DNA of 64,000 nucleotides from CAZMBI01 sp964564675 (GTDB taxonomy: Bacteria; Pseudomonadota; Alphaproteobacteria; Rickettsiales; UBA3002): the NCBI GenBank assembly GCA_964564675.1, contig CAZMBI010000008.1, forward strand, positions 25,476 to 89,475. Direction: 5' to 3'. The notes below the pieces were generated by a model that was not told where the DNA came from, searched no databases, and saw nothing but the letters and a program-made list of their open reading frames with translations. Made by a program: the position numbers and the translations under genes. This document shows positions 52,000 through 61,223 of this stretch, piece after piece. Position 1 is the stretch's first letter; the number at the start of each line of letters is the position of its first letter.

Positions 52000-52811
52000 G
52001 ATCCCCACCAGTAAATGGCGACGAACAGGAACAACCACACGACATCAACAAAATGCCAGTACCAGGCGGCGAACTCAAAGCCGAGATGGCCCTCGGGCGT
52101 GAGCTGCCGCTTGTAGGCGCGGGCCAGACACACGGCTAGGAAGATGGTGCCGATGATGACATGCAGACCGTGAAACCCGGTGGCCAGATAAAACAGCGTG
52201 CCATAGATGGTATCGCCCATGCCGAACGCGGCATGGCTGTATTCGTAGGCCTGCAGCCCGCTGAAGCAGACGCCGAGGATGACGGTCAGCCATAGCGCGG
52301 TGATCAGGTCGTCATTCTTGCGCTCAAGCAGCGCATGGTGCGCCCAGGTGACAGTGGTGCCCGACAGCAGCAGCACCAGCGTGTTCATAAAAGGCAGATC
52401 CCACGGGTTAAAGGTTTTAATCCCTTCCGGCGGCCACGGCCCTTCGGCGATCGCCCAGATATCATCAACCGGCGCGATGGGAAACAGTGACGCGTTGAAA
52501 AACGCCCAGAAGAAGGCGAAAAAGAACATCACCTCGGAGATGATGAACAGCGCCATGCCATAGCGCATGCCAAACTGCACCGGCGCGGTGTGGGCTTTGT
52601 CGCGGATGCCTTCGCGGATGACGTCGCGCCACCAGTAATAGCAGCAGCCAAGCACCGTCAGCATTGCTCCGCCAAACACATACGGCCCGGCCACACTGCC
52701 GTGCATCCATAACACTCCGCCAACCGCCAGCGCCATCAGGCTGAAAGACATGATCAGCGGCATCGGGCTTGGGTCAACGAGGTGATACGGGTGTTGCTGT
52801 TCGTGTGCCAT
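51996..52811 (-). CDS. ctaE: Cytochrome c oxidase subunit III
   Basis: 271 residues from ATG at 52809-52811 (MAHEQQHPYHLVDPSPMP), with GGAG upstream. Seven helices. SEVMFFFAFFWAFFNASLFP, GTTVTWAHHALLERK and FHGLHVIIGTIFLAVCL are classic COX3 motifs, including the His/Glu of helix III. Confidence 0.96.
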   Translation of the reverse strand: MAHEQQHPYHLVDPSPMPLIMSFSLMALAVGGVLWMHGSVAGPYVFGGAMLTVLGCCYYWWRDVIREGIRDKAHTAPVQFGMRYGMALFIISEVMFFFAFFWAFFNASLFPIAPVDDIWAIAEGPWPPEGIKTFNPWDLPFMNTLVLLLSGTTVTWAHHALLERKNDDLITALWLTVILGVCFSGLQAYEYSHAAFGMGDTIYGTLFYLATGFHGLHVIIGTIFLAVCLARAYKRQLTPEGHLGFEFAAWYWHFVDVVWLFLFVAIYWWGS

Positions 52812-52885
52812 ATACGCTCCGCATTGCATAATCCGATAAAGCGATACCCACCCGGGGTTTTTTATCTAACCGACGCATCATCGAC

Positions 52886-53425
52886 TTATTGATTTCTACT
52901 CTCTCGATTAAAAAATGTATATGATAAGGTAATATCTCTGACATCTTTTAAGTAGGGATCTTCGTCGATTGCCGGATCAATATAATAGGACACCGGCATA
53001 TTCACCGCTTCGCCCGGCTTTAACGTCTGCTCCTCGAAACAGAAACAATAGATTTTGTGAAAATACTGCCCTGCCTCGTGCGGGGTGACATTATAGGTCG
53101 CAATACCGGTTACCGGCCGGTCGGTCAGGTTTTCGACTTTGTAAGCGGCCATCGTCTGTTCACCAACGTGAATGGTCTGCTCGCGCTGCGCAGGCGCAAA
53201 CGACCATGGCAGGTTGGGGTCCTGATCGGCATTAAAGGTGATGGTGACCGTGCGTTCCAGCACGTTGGACGGGGCGGCCTGCGCTTGTTGTGTGGTACCG
53301 CCAAAGCCGGTGACCTGGCAAAACAGCTGATAAAGCGGGACGGCGGCAAAGCTCAGCATGAGCATGCCCACCACCAAGGCGGCCAGGCTCCAGGCAAAAG
53401 ACAGATGGCGTTTATTCTGACCCAT
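52886..53425 (-). CDS. ctaG: Copper chaperone for cytochrome oxidase (Cox11/CtaG)
   Basis: 179 residues with one N-terminal helix and a periplasmic beta domain. Copper motif CFCFEEQTLKPGE and YYIDPAIDED near the C-terminus. Delivers copper to the CuB site of subunit I. Confidence 0.95.
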   Translation of the reverse strand: MGQNKRHLSFAWSLAALVVGMLMLSFAAVPLYQLFCQVTGFGGTTQQAQAAPSNVLERTVTITFNADQDPNLPWSFAPAQREQTIHVGEQTMAAYKVENLTDRPVTGIATYNVTPHEAGQYFHKIYCFCFEEQTLKPGEAVNMPVSYYIDPAIDEDPYLKDVRDITLSYTFFNRESRNQ

Positions 53426-53439
53426 ATTACGGCAGTGTA

Positions 53440-53553
53440 TTAACTCATTTTTATAATAGTCATATAATACACGACCGCAAAGAATAACACCAGAATCAGT
53501 GCAAGAATCAGGTTTTTTTTGCGCTGTTGTTTGTGTTTGGGGCCGACCGGCAT
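53440..53553 (-). CDS. 37-residue single-pass protein of the oxidase operon
   Basis: ATG at 53551-53553 to TAA at 53440-53442. Basic N-terminus (KHKQQRKKN) then one helix (LILALILVLFFAVVYYMTI). It sits between ctaB and ctaG, where small CoxF-like proteins are found in related operons (recalled context). An assembly or stability subunit of the oxidase is the likely role. Confidence 0.75.
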   Translation of the reverse strand: MPVGPKHKQQRKKNLILALILVLFFAVVYYMTIIKMS

Positions 53554-53554
53554 G

Positions 53555-53992
53555 TCACTTTTTTTGATTCTTTTGATTCTGATTGCGGCGCATGAAATCA
53601 AGCAGGATCAGAATCAGAATCGTAAATAAACTGCCCAGGATAAAGCTCAGGCCCATCAGTTGAATCGTGCCCTGGCTAATTTCATGTATGCTTGCAAGGG
53701 CCTGCTGTTTCTGGCTGAGCGTATCCGCAGCCGCTTCAAGCCCGACGGGCACGCTTTCGCTCATCGTTTCGGTCTCGGCGGCCGGGGCGGTATCCGCTGC
53801 CGGAGCGGTATCCATAGGTTCGGCACTGGGCGCGGACTCGCCGTCACCTGAGCCTTCCGCACTGCCTGCCGCCTCAGTGTCGTCGCCGAGCTGTTCTTTT
53901 AACGCATCCAGTTGCGCTTCAGCCGACTGCTCGGCTTCGGCCGCCGCTGCCGCCTGCGTATCGGCTTCGGCCGGAGCTTTTGTCTCATCCAT
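53555..53992 (-). CDS. Acidic Ala/Glu-rich protein with C-terminal membrane anchor
   Basis: 145 residues from ATG at 53990-53992, with GGAGG at 6-nt spacing. About 80 residues are almost only Ala, Glu, Asp, Ser and Thr (low complexity, acidic). Then a coiled-coil region and one helix (SFILGSLFTILILILLDFM) with a basic tail. It lies between ctaB and the 37-residue protein gene, so it is likely transcribed with the oxidase genes. No family recognised. Confidence 0.75.
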   Translation of the reverse strand: MDETKAPAEADTQAAAAAEAEQSAEAQLDALKEQLGDDTEAAGSAEGSGDGESAPSAEPMDTAPAADTAPAAETETMSESVPVGLEAAADTLSQKQQALASIHEISQGTIQLMGLSFILGSLFTILILILLDFMRRNQNQKNQKK

Positions 53993-54060
53993 ACACAACC
54001 TCCATCAAAATGATTTTTGCTGACATTAGTATGAAATACCGGGATGCGCCAGAATTTACT

Positions 54061-54966
54061 TTAGCCGATCGCCGGCAGATGTGGATAAAGCCAGTGTTCG
54101 CCCAATAAGGCACCAAATAGGGCAAACAGGTACAAAATAGAATAGACAAACATACGGCGGGCGGGGCGGGCTTCGTGCGGGCGGCGGCAGACGGCGGCGT
54201 TCAGGAGCAGCAAATAGCCGCCCAGCCCGAAGGCCAGCAGGCTGTAGACCCAGCCTGAAAAGCCCAGCAGACCGGGCAACAGCGTGAAGGTGACGAGTGC
54301 CACGCTATAGGCCATCATCTGGCGGGCGGTGGCCACTTTGCCATGGGTGACCGGCAGCATGGGCACCCCGGCGCGGGCATAATCTTCCTCTTTAAACAGG
54401 GCAAGCGCCCAGAAATGCGGCGGAGTCCACAGGAAAATGATACCGAATAACAGCAGCGGCTCAAGCGTCAGTCCGCCGCTCATTGCGGCCCAGCCGATCA
54501 ACGGCGGAAACGCCCCGGCGGCCCCGCCGATAACGATATTCTGTGGGGTGCGGCGCTTGAGGGCCATGGTATAGATCACCGCGTAAAAGAAAATGGCGAA
54601 GCCGAGCAGGCCGCCGGCCAGCCAGTTTGTGGCCAGTCCCAGCAGCGTGACCGCGGTGATGCTGAGTATGACACCGATGACCAGCGCGTCATCCGCTTGC
54701 ACCGTTCCCCGCGGAATGGGGCGATGGGCGGTGCGCCGCATGACGGCGTCGATATCGCGGTCATACCACATATTGATGACTCCGCCGGCGCCGGAGCCCA
54801 GCGCGATGCTGAAAATGGTCAATAGCTGCAAAAACGGATGCAGGTGACCGGGGGCCAGCCACATGCCCACTGCACCGGTAAACACCACCAGCGTCATCAC
54901 GCGCGGCTTGAGCAGCGATAGCAGCTCGGCGATGGTGGGGCCGGATGTGTTAGCAAGGCTGGTCAT
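54061..54966 (-). CDS. ctaB: Heme O synthase (protoheme IX farnesyltransferase)
   Basis: 301 residues, about nine helices. KPRVMTLVVFTGAVGM near the N-terminus, NMWYDRDIDAVMRRTAHRPI (Asp-rich), and FLWTPPHFWALALFKEEDYARAGVPM. Adds a farnesyl group to heme b. Confidence 0.95.
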   Translation of the reverse strand: MTSLANTSGPTIAELLSLLKPRVMTLVVFTGAVGMWLAPGHLHPFLQLLTIFSIALGSGAGGVINMWYDRDIDAVMRRTAHRPIPRGTVQADDALVIGVILSITAVTLLGLATNWLAGGLLGFAIFFYAVIYTMALKRRTPQNIVIGGAAGAFPPLIGWAAMSGGLTLEPLLLFGIIFLWTPPHFWALALFKEEDYARAGVPMLPVTHGKVATARQMMAYSVALVTFTLLPGLLGFSGWVYSLLAFGLGGYLLLLNAAVCRRPHEARPARRMFVYSILYLFALFGALLGEHWLYPHLPAIG

Positions 54967-55032
54967 AAGGGCTCCAGGTTCCAGGTTTCAGGCTCCAGGA
55001 TTTTATCGGCACCTGAAACCCGACCGCCGGAA

Positions 55033-56649
55033 CTAATTAATCACCGGTTGTTTCTCAAAGGTATGATAGGCCGGCGGCGAGCTCACCGTCCATTCGATGG
55101 TTTTGGCGCCCTCGCCCCACGGGTTTTCGCCGGCGCGGCGCCTGGCGATGAACAACTCAGCTACCAACGCCAGGAAGAACAGGGCGGACGCGGCGCCCAT
55201 ATAGGAGCCGATCGACGACCAGTAATTCCAGCCGGCATAAACATCCGGATAATCCGGGATACGCCGCGGCATCCCGGCCAGGCCTAAGAAATGTTGCGGG
55301 AAGAAGGTCAGGTTGGCGCTTACAAAGAACGTCCAGAAATGGATTTTACCCAGCGTCTCATTATATTGATAGCCGCTCATCTTGCCGATCCAGTAATAAA
55401 ACGCGGCAAAAATACCGAACAACGCGCCCAGGCTCATCACATAGTGGAAGTGCGCGACCACGTAATAGGTGTCGTGCATCGGAATATCCACCGCCGAGTT
55501 GGCCAGCACCACGCCGGTCACCCCGCCGACCGTGAACAGGAAGATAAAGCCGATAGCGAACAGCATAGGCGTTTTAAACTCGATCGAGCCGCCCCACATG
55601 GTGGCAATCCAGCTGAAAATCTTGATGCCGGTGGGCACGGCGATAATCATGGTGGCGAACATGTAATAGGCCTCCACGCGCGGATCCATGCCGACGGTGA
55701 ACATGTGGTGCGCCCACACGATAAAGCCTAAAATCCCGATGGAGCACATGGCGCCGACCATGCCGAGATAGCCGAAAACCGGCTTGCGCGAAAAGGTGGA
55801 GACGATCTCGCTGATTACCCCGAAGGCCGGAATGATAAGAATATACACTTCCGGGTGGCCGAAGAACCAGAACAGGTGCTGGAATAAAACCGGATCGCCG
55901 CCGCCGGCCGGGTTAAAGAAATTGGTGCCGAAATTGCGATCGCTCAGCAGCATGGTGATCGCTCCGCCGAGCACGGGCAGCGCCAGCAGCAGCAGGAAGG
56001 CGGTGACCAGGATCGCCCACACGAACAGGGGCATTTTGGCCAGCGTCATACCCGGCGCACGCATGTTGAAAATGGTGACAATGAAGTTGATCGCCCCCAG
56101 AATCGAGGACATGCCGGCCAGGTGCAGTGAGAAGATGGCCAGATCCATCGCCATGCCCTGGTGATTGCCGTCGACAACCGAAAGCGGGGGATACATCGTC
56201 CACCCGGTGCCGACGCCGCGCGCCTCTCCAGCACCGACAACCGCCGAAGATAGCAGCAGCAACATCGACGGCACCAGCAGCCAGAAACTGATATTGTTCA
56301 TGCGCGGAAAAGCCATGTCCGGCGCGCCGATCATAATGGGCACGAACCAGTTGCCAAATCCGCCGATCAGCGCTGGCATGATAAGGAAAAACACCATGAG
56401 GAAGGCATGCGCGGTGAGAAAGACGTTATAGAGCTGATAGTTGCCGTTAAAATACTGGTCACCCGGCGCCTGCAGTTCCAGCCGCAGCCCGATGGAAAAC
56501 AGCGCACCCAGCACGCCGGCGACGATGGCAAAGATGATGTACAGCGTGCCGATATCTTTGTGATTGGTCGAGCAGAACCAGCGGCGGAAAAAGCCGGGCG
56601 CATGATCATGGGCATGGTCGTGGGTGTCGTACGTCGTTGCTTGGTCCAT
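55033..56649 (-). CDS. ctaD: Cytochrome c oxidase subunit I
   Basis: 538 residues from ATG at 56647-56649, with GAGG at 9-nt spacing; an ATG three codons upstream (56658) is too close to that site. Twelve helices. HAFLMVFFLIMPALIGGFGN, the cross-linked His-Tyr in FGHPEVYILIIPAFG, and AHFHYVMSLGALFG (heme ligands) are intact. The catalytic subunit of an aa3-type oxidase. Confidence 0.98.
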   Translation of the reverse strand: MDQATTYDTHDHAHDHAPGFFRRWFCSTNHKDIGTLYIIFAIVAGVLGALFSIGLRLELQAPGDQYFNGNYQLYNVFLTAHAFLMVFFLIMPALIGGFGNWFVPIMIGAPDMAFPRMNNISFWLLVPSMLLLLSSAVVGAGEARGVGTGWTMYPPLSVVDGNHQGMAMDLAIFSLHLAGMSSILGAINFIVTIFNMRAPGMTLAKMPLFVWAILVTAFLLLLALPVLGGAITMLLSDRNFGTNFFNPAGGGDPVLFQHLFWFFGHPEVYILIIPAFGVISEIVSTFSRKPVFGYLGMVGAMCSIGILGFIVWAHHMFTVGMDPRVEAYYMFATMIIAVPTGIKIFSWIATMWGGSIEFKTPMLFAIGFIFLFTVGGVTGVVLANSAVDIPMHDTYYVVAHFHYVMSLGALFGIFAAFYYWIGKMSGYQYNETLGKIHFWTFFVSANLTFFPQHFLGLAGMPRRIPDYPDVYAGWNYWSSIGSYMGAASALFFLALVAELFIARRRAGENPWGEGAKTIEWTVSSPPAYHTFEKQPVIN

Positions 56650-56744
56650 CGTGTTCATCCTCGTCTTTTCGTTTTAGCCCCTGCCCTGGTGCGCTCCCTA
56701 TCAGGGAATGGAACGCCCCGAAGGCGTGGGTTGGGGTATGCCGG

Positions 56745-57584
56745 TTATTCCGCCGCGGCCAGCTGTCGGCTGCCGTCGCTGGCGAATTTCTCCTTGGCAT
56801 CTTCCAGCCAGGCGTCGAACGCTTCCTGGCTGACTACTTCGACCTGAATCGGCATAAAACCGTGCAGGCGGCCGCATAATTCGGAGCACTGGCCGTAATA
56901 AGTACCCGCTTTTTCGGCGCGGAACCAGGTTTCGTTCAGGCGGCCGGGCACCGTATCCTGCTTGACACCAAAGGCCGGCATAGCCCAGCTGTGAATGACG
57001 TCGCCGCCGGTCAGCTGCAGGCGCACATCGGCGCCCACCGGCACATAAACCGGGTTGTCAACCGCCAGCAGGCGTGGCTCGCCCGGCTCCAGATCCTCCG
57101 GTTGTTTCATATAGCTGTCAAAGCGGATGCCGTGTTCGGGATATTCATAGTTCCAATACCATTGATAGCCGATGATTTTCAGCGTTAAATCGGGATCAAC
57201 CGGTTCGCCGTCTTCGGTGCAGCCGATAGTGCTCAAGCAATCGAAATGGATGCGAAACGACGGGATGGCGATGGTTACCAGAATCATCACCGGCACCACC
57301 GTCCAGATGATTTCGATCGTGGTGTTGTGCGCGTTCTTGCTCGGATTGGGGTTGGCGCTGCGCCGGAAGCGGATGCAGACATATGCCAGCAGGGACAGGA
57401 CGAACACGGTGATGGCGGTGATGATGACCAGCAGGTAATTGTGTAGGCCGGTAAGCTGCTCCATCACTGGTGTGGCCGGCTTTTGAAAATTCAACTGCCA
57501 CGGTTCGGCCATGCCTTCCGCCGCCAGGGCGGGGGCCGCCATACCGGCGAGCAGAATACCTATGAATAATAGCAGATGACGCAT
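56745..57584 (-). CDS. ctaC: Cytochrome c oxidase subunit II
   Basis: 279 residues: signal peptide, two helices (EQLTGLHNYLLVIITAIT... and the ITFVTVVP-like IIWTVVPVMILV), then a periplasmic CuA domain with QCSELCGRLHGFM holding the two Cys, the His and the Met ligands. Accepts electrons from cytochrome c. First gene of the oxidase operon in this window. Confidence 0.97.
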   Translation of the reverse strand: MRHLLLFIGILLAGMAAPALAAEGMAEPWQLNFQKPATPVMEQLTGLHNYLLVIITAITVFVLSLLAYVCIRFRRSANPNPSKNAHNTTIEIIWTVVPVMILVTIAIPSFRIHFDCLSTIGCTEDGEPVDPDLTLKIIGYQWYWNYEYPEHGIRFDSYMKQPEDLEPGEPRLLAVDNPVYVPVGADVRLQLTGGDVIHSWAMPAFGVKQDTVPGRLNETWFRAEKAGTYYGQCSELCGRLHGFMPIQVEVVSQEAFDAWLEDAKEKFASDGSRQLAAAE

Positions 57585-57807
57585 GGCTTCTTTCCACTAA
57601 ATGCTCTATATTATGGTATAAAAGCGCGCATAATTCAATCTTTAGATGGATTCTAAACTGGCATCACGCGCAGAATATAATTAAAATGTTTGTTATCGAT
57701 GCGCAACGGTTTTATCGTCGCAATCGTAGACTAATCATGCCATGTGCCGTTCCCGACGCGGCCTTATCTCACGGCGCGCATGGCCCGGAAAGAACCCAAG
57801 GAGATTT

Positions 57808-59238
57808 ATGACGCATGCCACCAGCCTGTTTTTTGACCGATCCGAGCTTGAGCCCGCACGCACGCAGCAACTGGTTGACGAGCAACTGCACGGACTCGAT
57901 GATGGTGAGTTATTTCTGGAATATAATCAGTCGGAGAGCCTGGTTTATGATGACGGACGGCTGAAAAACGCGTCGTTTAATACTGATCAGGGGTTTGGCC
58001 TGCGTGGGGTGATGGGCGAGTCCACGGCGCTGGCCCACAGCGGTGAATTATCCGAAGCGGCGCTGACGCGCGCCGGCGAAACGGTGCGCAGCGTGGCCAC
58101 CGGTCAGGACGGCGCGGCGAATGTGACGCAGGCGGCGTTCGGCACCAACCGCGCGTTGTATGGGGATGATAACCCGCTGAATGACGTGTGGTTTGCCGAC
58201 AAGCTGGCGGTGTTGCAGCAGATTGATGCGTATCTGCGTGCTAAAGACAGCCGGGTTAAGCAGGTCACGGCCTCGCTGTCGGGTATCTGGCAGGCCGTGC
58301 ATATTATCCGTGCCGGCGGGCAGACCGCTTCGGATATCCGTCCGCTGGTGCGGCTGAATGTGAATGTGGTGACCGAGGCCAATGGCCGCATGGAAAGCGG
58401 ATCGGCCGGCGCTGGAGCGCGCATGCTCTATGCGCCCTATCTGGAAGAAGCCAAATGGCAACAGATCGCCGAAGAAGCACTGCGCCGGGCGCTGACCAAT
58501 CTGGAAGCGCATCCGGCGCCGGCCGGTGAATTCCCGGTGGTGCTGGGGCCGGCCTGGTGCGGTGTGCTGCTGCATGAGGCGGTCGGCCACGGGCTGGAGG
58601 GCGACTTCAACCGCAAAGGCAGTTCAGCCTTCTCGGGCCGTATCGGCGAGCGCGTGGCGGCGCCGGGCGTGACCGTGGTCGATAACGGGACGATGGCGAA
58701 GCGCCGCGGCTCGCTGTCTATTGACGATGAAGGCACGCCCAGCGGCGAGACGGTGCTGATCGAGGACGGGATTTTGAAGGGCTACATGCAGGACCGGCTC
58801 AATGCCCGGCTGATGGGCGTACCCGCCACCGGCAACGGACGGCGCGAAAGCTATGCCCACAAAACCATGCCGCGCATGACCAATACCTATATGTTAAACG
58901 GCGCGCACACGCCTGAAGAGATCATCGCCAGCCTCGATAAGGGCGTCTACGCCGCCAATTTCGGCGGCGGGCAGGTCGATATCGTCTCCGGTAAATTCGT
59001 GTTTTCCGCCTCGGAAGCCTATTGGGTGGAAAAGGGCCGGATTCAATATCCCATCAAAGGGGCCACGTTAATCGGCAGCGGGCCGCAGGTGATGCAAAAG
59101 ATTTCCATGATCGGCAATGACTTAAGCCTCGATGACGGGGTTGGCACCTGCGGCAAGGACGGGCAGTCGGTGCCGGTGGGCGTCGGCCAGCCGACGGTGC
59201 GCATCGAGGGGATTACGGTCGGCGGGACGGAAGTCTGA
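57808..59238 (+). CDS. tldD: Metalloprotease TldD
   Basis: 476 residues from ATG 57808, with AAGGAG upstream; the longer frame to 57742 is rejected. HEAVGHGLEGDFNRKGSSAF contains the HExxxH zinc motif. SIDDEGTPSGETVLIEDG and the GDVSGNFVFS-like VDIVSGKFVFSASEAYWVEKG block match TldD/PmbA. With PmbA/TldE it degrades small peptides and matures peptide antibiotics; TldE is not in the window. The ORF diverges from the oxidase genes. Confidence 0.95.
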   Translation: MTHATSLFFDRSELEPARTQQLVDEQLHGLDDGELFLEYNQSESLVYDDGRLKNASFNTDQGFGLRGVMGESTALAHSGELSEAALTRAGETVRSVATGQDGAANVTQAAFGTNRALYGDDNPLNDVWFADKLAVLQQIDAYLRAKDSRVKQVTASLSGIWQAVHIIRAGGQTASDIRPLVRLNVNVVTEANGRMESGSAGAGARMLYAPYLEEAKWQQIAEEALRRALTNLEAHPAPAGEFPVVLGPAWCGVLLHEAVGHGLEGDFNRKGSSAFSGRIGERVAAPGVTVVDNGTMAKRRGSLSIDDEGTPSGETVLIEDGILKGYMQDRLNARLMGVPATGNGRRESYAHKTMPRMTNTYMLNGAHTPEEIIASLDKGVYAANFGGGQVDIVSGKFVFSASEAYWVEKGRIQYPIKGATLIGSGPQVMQKISMIGNDLSLDDGVGTCGKDGQSVPVGVGQPTVRIEGITVGGTEV

Positions 59239-59554
59239 GGCATGGAATACGGCAATCAGGCATACGGGAAAACGAAACAACACAAAGGGTTACGCCATTT
59301 TTGTGGCATATTCCCGCAGCCTCGATTCCAAATATGACAGTTGTGTTACAGTTGTGTGAAGTGTTTGTGACAATAGCCCCTTTACGCTTGGTCTGACCCG
59401 GGAAAAACGGTATGATGAAAGTATGAAAAGGGAGTGAAAACACGCGCAATTTTAATTAATTTTTCCTCCAATTTTCTTAATAAAATTAACCAATAATTAA
59501 CCGGCATCGGCCATACTGAAAGAGTCGATTAGGCGAGCGAGGAGTTAAGGGAAA
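59239..59554. promoter_or_regulatory. AT-rich intergenic region
   Basis: 316 bases between tldD and the small ORF at 59555. The last 110 bases are strongly AT-rich (runs of AATTTT and AATTAACC), and a TTAATT-type promoter core is likely near 59450-59500. GGAG lies before the ATG at 59555. No known operator is recognised. Confidence 0.4.
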
Positions 59555-59842
59555 ATGAACACAAGAGCAGACACATCAGATACACGTTCAGCTCAGGTGA
59601 ATGCGCGAGCGGAAGAGGAGATGAGCAATGCCAGATGTACAGGCGCTGGGGCCAAAGACCCCAGAGTGGCCAAGGCAGCGCAAGAAATGTTAAAAGATAT
59701 TGATAAAGAAATCGCGCAAAAGGCCGCAGCCAATGTGCCCGTTGTTGCTGGATTGCGAGATTATAATATGGGCTTTGGCGACTCGTCCTCTCACGTGGCT
59801 CGGGCAACACACGACAAGGGCGCAGGGCGTGGTATGGGCTGA
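59555..59842 (+). CDS. Small orphan protein, hydrophilic
   Basis: 95 residues, GGAGTTAAGGG before ATG 59555. Charged N-terminus (NTRADTSDTRSAQVNARAEE), a helix (KAAQEMLKDIDKEIAQKAAA) and a Gly-rich tail. No transmembrane helix and no recognised family. Possibly a regulatory or surface protein. Confidence 0.55.
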   Translation: MNTRADTSDTRSAQVNARAEEEMSNARCTGAGAKDPRVAKAAQEMLKDIDKEIAQKAAANVPVVAGLRDYNMGFGDSSSHVARATHDKGAGRGMG

Positions 59843-59932
59843 TTGCTCCACCCTCGCGTGGTTCTCCAAATAGTTTTCTTTTTACAATTTGTTGTTCCCG
59901 CTTATAATGGCAGTCACTACAGGTAGCGGGAT

Positions 59933-60313
59933 ATGTCGAATAAATGGGTCACCAAATCATTCAGCAGTAACAGTACCGCCGTGGAAGTGGACCCCGAGCT
60001 GCTGGATGAAAAAGTCGTCATCCTGCTGATGGGGGAAAATAATTTCGGTGACCAGATTTTTTCCTACCTGCAATTAACCCTGCGCAATCTGCAACAGCTC
60101 CGGCAATATCTGATCAGCGGCGATAAATTTTTGCCTTCCGATTTCGGGACAGTGCTGGCTGCCGGGCGCGGCGAGCCAAGCCAGGAGCTGCGTTCGGAAA
60201 TGGCGGTGACCTACAAAATGGTGGACCGGCCGATTCGCACCGGCGGCAAACCGCAAAAGCAAAAACTGGGTTCGTTTACCCAGAAAGTGGCGCCCTCCGG
60301 CGGCAACGATTAG
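59933..60313 (+). CDS. Conserved-looking orphan protein
   Basis: 126 residues, opening MSNKWVTKSFSSNSTAVEVD. A central acidic-hydrophobic core LLMGENNFGDQIFSYLQLTL then a basic C-terminus. It has the look of a real folded protein with an AGG before the ATG, but no known family. It starts 90 bases after the gene at 59555 and reads in the same direction. Confidence 0.6.
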   Translation: MSNKWVTKSFSSNSTAVEVDPELLDEKVVILLMGENNFGDQIFSYLQLTLRNLQQLRQYLISGDKFLPSDFGTVLAAGRGEPSQELRSEMAVTYKMVDRPIRTGGKPQKQKLGSFTQKVAPSGGND

Positions 60314-60722
60314 GCTCAATCCCCCATTCATTTGTTGTTTTGTTGCTGGCAAAATACCGGTGTTTCTCAGCAAAATTCGTCTCATGGCAAAATAGCAAAT
60401 GAACGGGGAGGGGGAAATTTGCCCAACCTGATCGCAGCCCGGCTCGTTGTCAAACCGTGAATTTATCCCCATCTTTCGCGTTGCATATACGAACCTTAAC
60501 GATTGGTTAAGGATTGTGGGGTATGGTCAAGACATTATCGTCTTATCGGGTTGATATGATAATTTCTGGGCCAAGCCCTCACCCTGCCCCTCTCTCGGTG
60601 GGAGAGGAAAGCGAGCGCTAAGCGCTCGCAGGATAGGGCATCACATCAAACCGAGAAAACGATAGTAATCGGTACAAAGCCTCCACGGCATACGCGGGAG
60701 GGAAAACATAAGCAGGCAAGCG
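60314..60722. repeat. Structured intergenic region with nested inverted repeats
   Basis: 409 bases without a supported gene. At 60575-60639 GCCCT...AGGGC ends enclose CCTCTC/GAGAGG and a perfect GCGAGCGCT-A-AGCGCTCGC hairpin (60611-60629). This CCCTCTC...GAGAGG style is typical of dispersed palindromic repeats, and the core could act as a terminator for the upstream orphan gene. The rest holds AT-rich blocks near 60480-60540. Confidence 0.55.
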
Positions 60723-60977
60723 ATGACCCATTTAAGCGAAAAAGCATTAACCGATCTGGCCCGTTCGGCCACCGCCATGGGTAAAGTGGTGGAAGCCCAT
60801 GCCGATACGCAGGATGTGATCTGCAAGGTCGTGGTCGAGCTGCCCGAATGGGTGAAAAACCCGCAGGTGCGCCGCTCGGTCGCCGAGTTCTGGCAGAATG
60901 ACGGCTTTATCGCCACCGTGACCAAGGATGGCCTGCTCATTATCGACGGATTGCGAGGCAGCCATGACACCCACTAA
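60723..60977 (+). CDS. Small orphan soluble protein
   Basis: 84 residues from ATG 60723, with AGGCAAG at fair spacing. HLSEKALTDLARSATAMGKV (helix) then strands VICKVVVELPEWV and GFIATVTKDGLLIIDGL. A small alpha/beta fold is likely. No family recognised. Confidence 0.5.
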   Translation: MTHLSEKALTDLARSATAMGKVVEAHADTQDVICKVVVELPEWVKNPQVRRSVAEFWQNDGFIATVTKDGLLIIDGLRGSHDTH

Positions 60978-61143
60978 GCAAGAACCGTCGCCGGATTATC
61001 TGCTAAAAGCGGTTCAAAGCAAGATTGCAACTGCGCAAGGGCGCGACGGCGTAGAGCAGTCACAGGTTCCAAGTCGGCAAATCGAGCAAGCGCAGCATGG
61101 TGGCTCAGTCCATGTCGCCGCCTCCAAAGAAATGGGCGTCTAA
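60964..61143 (+). CDS. Possible small protein overlapping the previous gene
   Basis: 59 residues from ATG 60964, overlapping the end of the 60723 gene by 14 bases. Polar composition (TPTKQEPSPDYLLKAVQSKI). Weak coding evidence; an antisense ORF exists across the same DNA (60974-61246) but I do not support it. Confidence 0.3.
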   Translation: MTPTKQEPSPDYLLKAVQSKIATAQGRDGVEQSQVPSRQIEQAQHGGSVHVAASKEMGV

Positions 61144-61223
61144 CGCCTCGCGCAGCCACCTTCCCGGCATTCCCTTCACTTACAGGAACAGGCGCAGCAA
61201 AGCGGCCATTTGCTGGCTGGCGA

